The notes below the pieces were generated by a model. It worked only from the letters and a program-made list of their open reading frames with translations. It searched no databases and had not been told where the DNA came from. Shown one piece after another: positions 22,220 to 35,000 of a stretch of 64,000 nt of DNA. The stretch is from Leuctra nigra (taxonomy: Eukaryota; Arthropoda; Insecta; Plecoptera; Leuctridae). The DNA lies in NCBI GenBank assembly GCA_934045905.1, contig OW203769.1, positions 29,335,910-29,399,909 of the forward strand. Reading direction: 5' to 3'. Every line of letters begins with the position of its first letter. The first letter of the stretch is position 1. A program made the translations under genes and the position numbers.

Positions 22220-22439
22220 TTGTACACTAGAACAAATAATAAACGGTACTCGAAAGAAAATGAATTGACTGATTAAGGTTTGATGGCATCATCCCATGAA
22301 GTCAGTGCTAACGCCTTATCTTACTCTTTTAGGTGAGCTTTGATTTCATTGATAATAACAAGGATTGATTGTCAAGGAACCGGCCCAGCAGCCAATACGT
22401 TTTGTACCAAGTACCGTTTATTATTTGGGGGAGTGTACA
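22220..22439 (+). mobile_element. TA-type MITE (family M1), copy 1
   Basis: It is nearly identical to 49154-49372 over about 215 bp. The right terminus is GTTTATTATTTGGGGGAGTG-TAC. The left terminus (GTACACTAGAACAAATAATA-AACGG) has lost the CCCCC of its partner. It has no coding capacity. Confidence 0.85.
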
Positions 22440-22780
22440 TGTACCTTCAGGTTCCTCTGAGGATCTACTGAAATCACTTCTAAAACCCTACTCAAACTAA
22501 CAGTTAGCAAGGACGGGTAGGATGTAGTTTTAGTCACGTAGTTTAGTCGGGAACTTTCCCAACACTTCTTAATAATTCTTTAGCATGTACAATGAACATT
22601 TATATTACTGATTTATTGATTCAATATTATGTATGTATTTACTTATCATTATTTGTTTTTTCTGTAATTTTTATTAATTAATTGATTAATTTATTTTGTT
22701 GATTTTTTAATTAATTTATTAATTTATTTTTATTTTTTATTTTTTTACGGTTACTGTTGTTAAGTATTACAGAATTGCTG

Positions 22781-22920
22781 CACTTGTGAAATGTCGTGTA
22801 TTACCATTATAAACTGCGACATATAGCGTAAATAAACTGCACTCAATGTAGCCGGAGGTTTTAAACCGAGGAAATAAGCTGCTGAAGTATATAATGGTAA
22901 TACATCACATTTCCCAAGTG
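22781..22920. repeat. Hairpin with 31-bp arms
   Basis: CACTTGTGAAATGTCGTGTA-TTACCATTATA (22781-22811) pairs with TATAATGGTAATACATCACA-TTTCCCAAGTG (22890-22920), with three mismatches. Outside it GTTACTGTTGTTAAG and CTTAACTGTAG-TTTAAAATAATGGTAAC look like weaker outer arms. A MITE of about 210 bp is plausible. Confidence 0.65.
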
Positions 22921-23030
22921 GCGTTTAAACTTAACTGTAGTTTAAAATAATGGTAACTCCGGCCCTACTATATTGTTTTGTATAATTTCTATCATATTTT
23001 GAATAGCCAGTGTACCTAAGTATTATAATA

Positions 23031-26000
23031 AAGTGTTGTGAGGTACTTGTCCCTTGCAATGTACTATAGTGTAGTGTTTTGAGGGACTTGTGGCGTGCAA
23101 TGTACTGTACTCAGTGTTGTGAGGGACTTGTGGCGTGCAATGTACTGTACTCAGTGTTGTGAGAGACTTGTGGCGTGCAATGTACTGTACTCAGTGTTGT
23201 GAGAGACTTGTGGCGTGCAATGTACTGTACTCAGTGTTGTGAGAGACTTGTGGCGTGCAATGTACTGTACTCAGTGTTGTGAGAGACTTGTGGCGTGCAA
23301 TGTACTGTACTCAGTGTTGTGAGGGACTTGTGGCGTGCAATGTACTGTACTCAGTGTTGTGAGAGACTTGTGGCGTGCAATGTACTGTACTCAGTGTTGT
23401 GAGGGACTTGTGGCGTGCAATGTACTGTACTCAGTGTTGTGAGAGACTTGTGGCGTGCAATGTACTGTACTCAGTGTTGTGAGAGACTTGTGGCGTGCAA
23501 TGTACTGTACTCAGTGTTGTGAGGGACTTGTGGCGTGCAATGTACTGTACTCAGTGTTGTGAGGGACTTGTGGCGTGCAATGTACTGTACTCAGTGTTGT
23601 GAGGGACTTGTGGCGTGCAATGTACTGTACTCAGTGTTGTGAGGGACTTGTGGCGTGCAATGTACTGTACTCAGTGTAGTGAGGGACTTGTGGCGTGCAA
23701 TGTACTGTACTCAGTGTTGTGAGAGACTTGTGGCGTGCAATGTACTGTACTCAGTGTTGTGAGAGACTTGTGGCGTGCAATGTACTGTACTCAGTGTTGT
23801 GAGAGACTTGTGGCGTGCAATGTACTGTACTCAGTGTTGTGAGAGACTTGTGGCGTGCAATGTACTGTACTCAGTGTTGTGAGAGACTTGTGGCGTGCAA
23901 TGTACTGTACTCAGTGTTGTGAGAGACTTGTGGCGTGCAATGTACTGTACTCAGTGTTGTGAGAGACTTGTGGCGTGCAATGTACTGTACTCAGTGTTGT
24001 GAGAGACTTGTGGCGTGCAATGTACTGTACTCAGTGTTGTGAGAGACTTGTGGCGTGCAATGTACTGTACTCAGTGTTGTGAGAGACTTGTGGCGTGCAA
24101 TGTACTGTACTCAGTGTTGTGAGAGACTTGTGGCGTGCAATGTACTGTACTCAGTGTTGTGAGAGACTTGTGGCGTGCAATGTACTGTACTCAGTGTTGT
24201 GAGAGACTTGTGGGGTGCAATGTACTGTACTCAGTGTTGTGAGAGACTTGTGGCGTGCAATGTACTGTACTCAGTGTTGTGAGAGACTTGTGGCGTGCAA
24301 TGTACTGTACTCTGTGTTGTGAGAGACTTGTGGCGTGCAATGTACTGTACTCAGTGTTGTGAGAGACTTGTGGCGTGCAATGTACTGTACTCAGTGTTGT
24401 GAGGGACTTGTGGCGTGCAATGTACTGTACTCAGTGTTGTGAGAGACTTGTGGCGTGCAATGTACTGTTCTCAGTGTTGTGAGGGACTTGTGGCGTGCAA
24501 TGTACTGTACTCAGTGTTGTGAGGGACTTGTGGCGTGCAATGTACTGTACTCAGTGTTGTGAGAGACTTGTGGCGTGCAATGTACTGTACTCAGTGTTGT
24601 GAGAGACTTGTGGCGTGCAATGTACTGTACTCAGTGTTGTGAGAGACTTGTGGCGTGCAATGTACTGTACTCAGTGTAGTGTTGTGAGGGACTTGTGGCG
24701 TGCAATGTACTGTACTCAGTGTTGTGAGAGACTTGTGGCGTGCAATGTACTGTACTCAGTGTTGTGAGAGACTTGTGGCGTGCAATGTACTGTACTCAGT
24801 GTTGTGAGAGACTTGTGGCGTGCAATGTACTGTACTCAGTGTTGTGAGAGACTTGTGGCGTGCAATGTACTGTACTCAGTGTTGTGAGGGACTTGTGGCG
24901 TGCAATGTACTGTACTCAGTGTTGTGAGGGACTTGTGGCGTGCAATGTACTGTACTCAGTGTTGTGAGGGACTTGTGACGTGCAATGTACTGTAATCAGT
25001 GTTGTGAGGGACTTGTGGCGTGCAATGTACTGTACTCAGTGTTGTGAGGGACTTGTGGCGTGCAATGTACTGTACTCAGTGTTGTGAGGGACTTGTGGCG
25101 TGCAATGTACTGTACTCAGTGTTGTGAGGGACTTGTGGCGTGCAATGTACTGTACTCAGTGTTGTGAGAGACTTGTGGCGTGCAATGTACTGTACTCAGT
25201 GTTGTGAGAGACTTGTGGCGTGCAATGTACTGTACTCAGTGTTGTGAGGGACTTGTGGCGTGCAATGTACTGTACTCAGTGTTGTGAGGGACTTGTGGCG
25301 TGCAATGTACTGTACTCAGTGTTGTGAGGGACTTGTGGCGTGCAATGTACTGTACTCAGTGTTGTGAGGGACTTGTGGCGTGCAATGTACTGTACTCAGT
25401 GTTGTGAGAGACTTGTGGCGTGCAATGTACTGTACTCAGTGTAGTGAGAGACTTGTGGCGTGCAATGTACTGTACTCAGTGTTGTGAGAGACTTGTGGCG
25501 TGCAATGTACTGTACTCAGTGTTGTGAGGGACTTGTGGCGTGCAATGTACTGTACTCAGTGTTGTGAGAGACTTGTGGCGTGCAATGTACTGTACTCAGT
25601 GTTGTGAGAGACTTGTGGCGTGCAATGTACTGTACTCAGTGTTGTGAGAGACTTGTGGCGTGCAATGTACTGTACTCAGTGTTGTGAGGGACTTGTGGCG
25701 TGCAATGTACTGTACTCAGTGTTGTGAGAGACTTGTGGCGTGCAATGTACTGTACTCAGTGTTGTGAGGGACTTGTGGCGTGCAATGTACTGTACTCAGT
25801 GTTGTGAGAGACTTGTGGCGTGCAATGTACTGTACTCAGTGTTGTGAGGGACTTGTGGCGTGCAATGTACTGTACTCAGTGTTGTGAGGGACTTGTGGCG
25901 TGCAATGTACTGTACTCAGTGTTGTGAGAGACTTGTGGCGTGCAATGTACTGTACTCAGTGTTGTGAGAGACTTGTGGCGTGCAATGTACTGTACTCAGT

Positions 26001-29000
26001 GTTGTGAGAGACTTGTGGCGTGCAATGTACTGTACTCAGTGTTGTGAGAGACTTGTGGCGTGCAATGTACTGTACTCAGTGTTGTGAGAGACTTGTGGCG
26101 TGCAATGTACTGTACTCAGTGTAGTGTTGTGAGGGACTTGTGGCGTGCAATGTACTGTACTCAGTGTAGTGAGAGACTTGTGGCGTGCAATGTACTGTAC
26201 TCAGTGTTGTGAGGGACTTGTGGCGTGCAATGTACTGTACTCAGTGTTGTGAGAGACTTGTGGCGTGCAATGTACTGTACTCAGTGTTGTGAGAGACTTG
26301 TGGCGTGCAATGTACTGTACTCAGTGTTGTGAGAGACTTGTGGCGTGCAATGTACTGTACTCAGTGTTGTGAGAGACTTGTGGCGTGCAATGTACTGTAC
26401 TCAGTGTTGTGAGAGACTTGTGGCGTGCAATGTACTGTACTCAGTGTTGTGAGAGACTTGTGGCGTGCAATGTACTGTACTCAGTGTTGTGAGAGACTTG
26501 TGGCGTGCAATGTACTGTACTCAGTGTTGTGAGAGACTTGTGGCGTGCAATGTACTGTACTCAGTGTTGTGAGGGACTTGTGGCGTGCAATGTACTGTAC
26601 TCAGTGTTGTGAGGGACTTGTGGCGTGCAATGTACTGTACTCAGTGTTGTGAGGGACTTGTGACGTGCAATGTACTGTACTCAGTGTTGTGAGGGACTTG
26701 TGGCGTGCAATGTACTGTACTCAGTGTTGTGAGGGACTTGTGGCGTGCAATGTACTGTACTCAGTGTTGTGAGGGACTTGTGGCGTGCAATGTACTGTAC
26801 TCAGTGTTGTGAGGGACTTGTGGCGTGCAATGTACTGTACTCAGTGTTGTGAGAGACTTGTGGCGTGCAATGTACTGTACTCAGTGTTGTGAGGGACTTG
26901 TGGCGTGCAATGTACTGTACTCAGTGTTGTGAGGGACTTGTGGCGTGCAATGTACTGTACTCAGTGTTGTGAGGGACTTGTGGCGTGCAATGTACTGTAC
27001 TCAGTGTTGTGAGAGACTTGTGGCGTGCAATGTACTGTACTCAGTGTTGTGAGGGACTTGTGGCGTGCAATGTACTGTACTCAGTGTTGTGAGGGACTTG
27101 TGGCGTGCAATGTACTGTACTCAGTGTTGTGAGAGACTTGTGGCGTGCAATGTACTGTACTCAGTGTTGTGAGGGACTTGTGGCGTGCAATGTACTGTAC
27201 TCAGTGTTGTGAGGGACTTGTGGCGTGCAATGTACTGTACTCAGTGTTGTGAGGGACTTGTGGCGTGCAATGTACTGTACTCAGTGTTGTGAGGTACTTG
27301 TCCCTTGCAATGTACTGTACTCAGTGTTGTGAGAGACTTGTGGCGTGCAATGTACTGTACTCAGTGTTGTGAGAGACTTGTGGCGTGCAATGTACTGTAC
27401 TCAGTGTTGTGAGAGACTTGTGGCGTGCAATGTACTGTACTCAGTGTTGTGAGGTACTTGTGGCGTGCAATGTACTGTACTCAGTGTTGTGAGGGACTTG
27501 TGGCGTGCAATGTACTGTACTCAGTGTTGTGAGGGACTTGTGGCGTGCAATGTACTGTACTCAGTGTTGTGAGAGACTTGTGGCGTGCAATGTACTGTAC
27601 TCAGTGTTGTGAGAGACTTGTGGCGTGCAATGTACTGTACTCAGTGTTGTGAGGGACTTGTGGCGTGCAATGTACTGTACTCAGTGTTGTGAGGGACTTG
27701 TGGCGTGCAATGTACTGTACTCAGTGTTGTGAGGGACTTGTGGCGTGCAATGTACTGTACTCAGTGTTGTGAGAGACTTGTGGCGTGCAATGTACTGTAC
27801 TCAGTGTTGTGAGAGACTTGTGGCGTGCAATGTACTGTACTCAGTGTTGTGAGGGACTTGTGGCGTGCAATGTACTGTACTCAGTGTTGTGAGGGACTTG
27901 TGGCGTGCAATGTACTGTACTCAGTGTTGTGAGAGACTTGTGGCGTGCAATGTACTGTACTCAGTGTTGTGAGAGACTTGTGGCGTGCAATGTACTGTAC
28001 TCAGTGTTGTGAGAGACTTGTGGCGTGCAATGTACTGTACTCAGTGTTGTGAGAGACTTGTGGCGTGCAATGTACTGTACTCAGTGTTGTGAGAGACTTG
28101 TTGCGTGCAATGTACTGTACTCAGTGTTGTGAGGTACTTGTGGCGTGCAATGTACTGTACTCAGTGTAGTGAGAGACTTGTGGCGTGCAATGTACTGTAC
28201 TCAGTGTTGTGAGGGACTTGTGGCGTGCAATGTACTGTACTCAGTGTTGTGAGAGACTTGTGGCGTGCAATGTACTGTACTCAGTGTTGTGAGAGACTTG
28301 TGGCGTGCAATGTACTGTACTCAGTGTTTTGAGGGACTTGTGGCGTGCAATGTACTATAGTGAATGTTGTGAGGGACTTGTGGCGTGCAATGTACTGTAC
28401 TCAGTGTTGTGAGAGACTTGTGGCGTGCAATGTACTATAGTGAATGTTGTGAGGGACTTGTGGCGTGCAATGTACTGTACTCAGTGTTGTGAGAGACTTG
28501 TGGCGTGCAATGTACTGTACTCAGTGTTGTGAGAAACTTGTGGCGTGCAATGTACTGTACTCAGTGTTGTGAGAGACTTGTGGCGTGCAATGTACTGTAC
28601 TCAGTGTTGTGAGGGACTTGTGGCGTGCAATGTACTGTACTCAGTGTTGTGAGAGACTTGTGGCGTGCAATGTACTGTACTCAGTGTTGTGAGGGACTTG
28701 TGGCGTGCAATGTACTGTACTCAGTGTTGTGAGGGACTTGTGGCGTGCAATGTACTGTACTCAGTGTTGTGAGGGACTTGTGGCGTGCAATGTACTGTAC
28801 TCAGTGTTGTGAGAAACTTGTGGCGTGCAATGTACTGTACTCAGTGTTGTGAGAGACTTGTGGCGTGCAATGTACTGTACTCAGTGTTGTGAGGGACTTG
28901 TGGCGTGCAATGTACTGTACTCAGTGTTGTGAGAGACTTGTGGCGTGCAATGTACTGTACTCAGTGTTGTGAGGGACTTGTGGCGTGCAATGTACTGTAC

Positions 29001-32000
29001 TCAGTGTTGTGAGGGACTTGTGGCGTGCAATGTACTGTACTCAGTGTTGTGAGGGACTTGTGGCGTGCAATGTACTGTACTCAGTGTTGTGTTGTGAGGG
29101 ACTTGTGGCGTGCAATGTACTGTACTCAGTGTTGTGAGAGACTTGTGGCGTGCAATGTACTGTACTCAGTGTTGTGAGAGACTTGTGGCGTGCAATGTAC
29201 TGTACTCAGTGTTGTGAGAGACTTGTGGCGTGCAATGTACTGTACTCAGTGTTGTGAGAGACTTGTGGCGTGCAATGTACTGTACTCAGTGTTGTGAGAG
29301 ACTTGTGGCGTGCAATGTACTGTACTCAGTGTTGTGAGAGACTTGTGGCGTGCAATGTACTGTACTCAGTGTTGTGAGGGACTTGTGGCGTGCAATGTAC
29401 TGTACTCAGTGTTGTGAGGGACTTGTGGCGTGCAATGTACTGTACTCAGTGTTGTGAGAGACTTGTGGCGTGCAATGTACTGTACTCAGTGTTGTGAGGG
29501 ACTTGTGGCGTGCAATGTACTATAGTGAATGTTGTGAGGGACTTGTGGCGTGCAATGTACTGTACTCAGTGTTGTGAGGGACTTGTGGCGTGCAATGTAC
29601 TGTACTCAGTGTTGTGAGGGACTTGTGGCGTGCAATGTACTGTACTCAGTGTTGTGAGAGACTTGTGGCGTGCAATGTACTGTACTCAGTGTTGTGAGGG
29701 ACTTGTGGCGTGCAATGTACTGTACTCAGTGTTGTGAGAGACTTGTGGCGTGCAATGTACTGTACTCAGTGTTGTGAGAGACTTGTGGCGTGCAATGTAC
29801 TGTACTCAGTGTTGTGAGAGACTTGTGGCGTGCAATGTACTGTACTCAGTGTTGTGAGGGACTTGTGGCGTGCAATGTACTGTACTCAGTGTTGTGAGAG
29901 ACTTGTGGCGTGCAATGTACTGTACTCAGTGTTGTGAGGGACTTGTGGCGTGCAATGTACTGTACTCACTGTTGTGAGAGACTTGTGGCGTGCAATGTAC
30001 TGTACTCAGTGTTGTGAGAGACTTGTGGCGTGCAATGTACTGTACTCAGTGTTGTGAGGGACTTGTGGCGTGCAATGTACTATAGTGAATGTTGTGAGGG
30101 ACTTGTGGCGTGCAATGTACTGTACTCAGTGTTGTGAGGGACTTGTGGCGTGCAATGTACTGTACTCAGTGTTGTGAGAGACTTGTGGCGTGCAATGTAC
30201 TGTACTCAGTGTTGTGAGAGACTTGTGGCGTGCAATGTACTGTACTCAGTGTTGTGAGAGACTTGTGGCGTGCAATGTACTGTACTCAGTGTTGTGAGAG
30301 ACTTGTGGCGTGCAATGTACTGTACTCAGTGTTGTGAGAGACTTGTGGCGTGCAATGTACTGTACTCAGTGTTGTGAGAGACTTGTGGCGTGCAATGTAC
30401 TGTACTCAGTGTTGTGAGAGACTTGTGGCGTGCAATGTACTGTACTCAGTGTTGTGAGAGACTTGTGGCGTGCAATGTACTGTACTCAGTGTTGTGAGAG
30501 ACTTGTGGCGTGCAATGTACTGTACTCAGTGTTGTGAGAGACTTGTGGCGTGCAATGTACTGTACTCAGTGTTGTGAGAGACTTGTGGCGTGCAATGTAC
30601 TGTACTCAGTGTTGTGAGAGACTTGTGGCGTGCAATGTACTGTACTCAGTGTTGTGAGAGACTTGTGGCGTGCAATGTACTGTACTCAGTGTTGTGAGAG
30701 ACTTGTGGCGTGCAATGTACTGTACTCAGTGTTGTGAGGGACTTGTGGCGTGCAATGTACTGTACTCAGTGTTGTGAGGGACTTGTGGCGTGCAATGTAC
30801 TGTACTCAGTGTTGTGAGGGACTTGTGACGTGCAATGTACTGTACTCAGTGTTGTGAGGGACTTGTGGCGTGCAATGTACTGTACTCAGTGTTGTGAGGG
30901 ACTTGTGGCGTGCAATGTACTGTACTCAGTGTTGTGAGGGACTTGTGGCGTGCAATGTACTGTACTCAGTGTTGTGAGGGACTTGTGGCGTGCAATGTAC
31001 TGTACTCAGTGTTGTGAGAGACTTGTGGCGTGCAATGTACTGTACTCAGTGTTGTGAGGGACTTGTGGCGTGCAATGTACTGTACTCAGTGTTGTGAGGG
31101 ACTTGTGGCGTGCAATGTACTGTACTCAGTGTTGTGAGGGACTTGTGGCGTGCAATGTACTGTACTCAGTGTTGTGAGAGACTTGTGGCGTGCAATGTAC
31201 TGTACTCAGTGTTGTGAGGGACTTGTGGCGTGCAATGTACTGTACTCAGTGTTGTGAGGGACTTGTGGCGTGCAATGTACTGTACTCAGTGTTGTGAGAG
31301 ACTTGTGGCGTGCAATGTACTGTACTCAGTGTTGTGAGGGACTTGTGGCGTGCAATGTACTGTACTCAGTGTTGTGAGGGACTTGTGGCGTGCAATGTAC
31401 TGTACTCAGTGTTGTGAGGGACTTGTGGCGTGCAATGTACTGTACTCAGTGTTGTGAGGTACTTGTCCCTTGCAATGTACTGTACTCAGTGTTGTGAGAG
31501 ACTTGTGGCGTGCAATGTACTGTACTCAGTGTTGTGAGAGACTTGTGGCGTGCAATGTACTGTACTCAGTGTTGTGAGAGACTTGTGGCGTGCAATGTAC
31601 TGTACTCAGTGTTGTGAGGTACTTGTGGCGTGCAATGTACTGTACTCAGTGTTGTGAGGGACTTGTGGCGTGCAATGTACTGTACTCAGTGTTGTGAGGG
31701 ACTTGTGGCGTGCAATGTACTGTACTCAGTGTTGTGAGAGACTTGTGGCGTGCAATGTACTGTACTCAGTGTTGTGAGAGACTTGTGGCGTGCAATGTAC
31801 TGTACTCAGTGTTGTGAGGGACTTGTGGCGTGCAATGTACTGTACTCAGTGTTGTGAGAGACTTGTGGCGTGCAATGTACTGTACTCAGTGTTGTGAGAG
31901 ACTTGTTGCGTGCAATGTACTGTACTCAGTGTTGTGAGGGACTTGTGGCGTGCAATGTACTGTACTCAGTGTTGTGAGAGACTTGTGGCGTGCAATGTAC

Positions 32001-35000
32001 TGTACTCAGTGTTGTGAGGGACTTGTGGCGTGCAATGTACTGTACTCAGTGTTGTGAGAGACTTGTGGCGTGCAATGTACTGTACTCAGTGTTGTGAGAG
32101 ACTTGTTGCGTGCAATGTACTGTACTCAGTGTTGTGAGGTACTTGTGGCGTGCAATGTACTGTACTCAGTGTAGTGAGAGACTTGTGGCGTGCAATGTAC
32201 TGTACTCAGTGTTGTGAGGGACTTGTGGCGTGCAATGTACTGTACTCAGTGTTGTGAGAGACTTGTGGCGTGCAATGTACTGTACTCAGTGTTGTGAGAG
32301 ACTTGTGGCGTGCAATGTACTGTACTCAGTGTTGTGAGGGACTTGTGGCGTGCAATGTACTGTACTCAGTGTTGTGAGGGACTTGTGGCGTGCAATGTAC
32401 TGTACTCAGTGTTGTGAGAGACTTGTGGCGTGCAATGTACTGTACTCAGTGTTGTGAGAGACTTGTGGCGTGCAATGTACTGTACTCAGTGTTGTGAGAG
32501 ACTTGTGGCGTGCAATGTACTGTACTCAGTGTTGTGAGAGACTTGTTGCGTGCAATGTACTGTACTCAGTGTTGTGAGGGACTTGTGGCGTGCAATGTAC
32601 TGTACTCAGTGTAGTGAGAGACTTGTGGCGTGCAATGTACTGTACTCAGTGTTGTGAGGGACTTGTGGCGTGCAATGTACTGTACTCAGTGTTGTGAGAG
32701 ACTTGTGGCGTGCAATGTACTGTACTCAGTGTTGTGAGAGACTTGTGGCGTGCAATGTACTGTACTCAGTGTTTTGAGGGACTTGTGGCGTGCAATGTAC
32801 TATAGTGAATGTTGTGAGGGACTTGTGGCGTGCAATGTACTGTACTCAGTGTTGTGAGAGACTTGTGGCGTGCAATGTACTATAGTGAATGTTGTGAGGG
32901 ACTTGTGGCGTGCAATGTACTGTACTCAGTGTTGTGAGAGACTTGTGGCGTGCAATGTACTGTACTCAGTGTTGTGAGAAACTTGTGGCGTGCAATGTAC
33001 TGTACTCAGTGTTGTGAGAGACTTGTGGCGTGCAATGTACTGTACTCAGTGTTGTGAGGGACTTGTGGCGTGCAATGTACTGTACTCAGTGTTGTGAGAG
33101 ACTTGTGGCGTGCAATGTACTGTACTCAGTGTTGTGAGGGACTTGTGGCGTGCAATGTACTGTACTCAGTGTTGTGAGGGACTTGTGGCGTGCAATGTAC
33201 TGTACTCAGTGTTGTGAGGGACTTGTGGCGTGCAATGTACTGTACTCAGTGTTGTGAGAAACTTGTGGCGTGCAATGTACTGTACTCAGTGTTGTGAGAG
33301 ACTTGTGGCGTGCAATGTACTGTACTCAGTGTTGTGAGGGACTTGTGGCGTGCAATGTACTGTACTCAGTGTTGTGAGAGACTTGTGGCGTGCAATGTAC
33401 TGTACTCAGTGTTGTGAGGGACTTGTGGCGTGCAATGTACTGTACTCAGTGTTGTGAGGGACTTGTGGCGTGCAATGTACTGTACTCAGTGTTGTGAGGG
33501 ACTTGTGGCGTGCAATGTACTGTACTCAGTGTTGTGTTGTGAGGGACTTGTGGCGTGCAATGTACTGTACTCAGTGTTGTGAGAGACTTGTGGCGTGCAA
33601 TGTACTGTACTCAGTGTTGTGAGAGACTTGTGGCGTGCAATGTACTGTACTCAGTGTTGTGAGAGACTTGTGGCGTGCAATGTACTGTACTCAGTGTTGT
33701 GAGAGACTTGTGGCGTGCAATGTACTGTACTCAGTGTTGTGAGAGACTTGTGGCGTGCAATGTACTGTACTCAGTGTTGTGAGAGACTTGTGGCGTGCAA
33801 TGTACTGTACTCAGTGTTGTGAGGGACTTGTGGCGTGCAATGTACTGTACTCAGTGTTGTGAGGGACTTGTGGCGTGCAATGTACTGTACTCAGTGTTGT
33901 GAGAGACTTGTGGCGTGCAATGTACTGTACTCAGTGTTGTGAGGGACTTGTGGCGTGCAATGTACTATATTGAATGTTGTGAGGGACTTGTGGCGTGCAA
34001 TGTACTGTACTCAGTGTTGTGAGGGACTTGTGGCGTGCAATGTACTGTACTCAGTGTTGTGAGGGACTTGTGGCGTGCAATGTACTGTACTCAGTGTTGT
34101 GAGAGACTTGTGGCGTGCAATGTACTGTACTCAGTGTTGTGAGGGACTTGTGGCGTGCAATGTACTGTACTCAGTGTTGTGAGAGACTTGTGGCGTGCAA
34201 TGTACTGTACTCAGTGTTGTGAGAGACTTGTGGCGTGCAATGTACTGTACTCAGTGTTGTGAGAGACTTGTGGCGTGCAATGTACTGTACTCAGTGTTGT
34301 GAGGGACTTGTGGCGTGCAATGTACTGTACTCAGTGTTGTGAGAGACTTGTGGCGTGCAATGTACTGTACTCAGTGTTGTGAGGGACTTGTGGCGTGCAA
34401 TGTACTGTACTCAGTGTTGTGAGAGACTTGTGGCGTGCAATGTACTGTACTCAGTGTTGTGAGAGACTTGTGGCGTGCAATGTACTGTACTCAGTGTTGT
34501 GAGGGACTTGTGGCGTGCAATGTACTGTACTCAGTGTTGTGAGAGACTTGTGGCGTGCAATGTACTGTACCCAGTGTTGTGAGGGACTTGTGGCGTGCAA
34601 TGTACTGTACTCAGTGTTGTGAGGGACTTGTGGCGTGCAATGTACTATAGTGAATGTTGTGAGGGACTTGTGGCGTGCAATGTACTGTACTCAGTGTTGT
34701 GAGGGACTTGTGGCGTGCAATGTACTGTACTCAGTGTTGTGAGAGACTTGTGGCGTGCAATGTACTGTACTCAGTGTTGTGAGGGACTTGTGGCGTGCAA
34801 TGTACTATAGTGAATGTTGTGAGAGACTTGTGGCGTGCAATGTACTGTACTCAGTGTTGTGTTGTGAGGGACTTGTGGCGTGCAATGTACTGTACTCAGT
34901 GTTGTGAGAGACTTGTGGCGTGCAATGTACTGTACTCAGTGTTGTGAGAGACTTGTGGCGTGCAATGTACTGTACTCAGTGTTGTGAGAGACTTGTGGCG

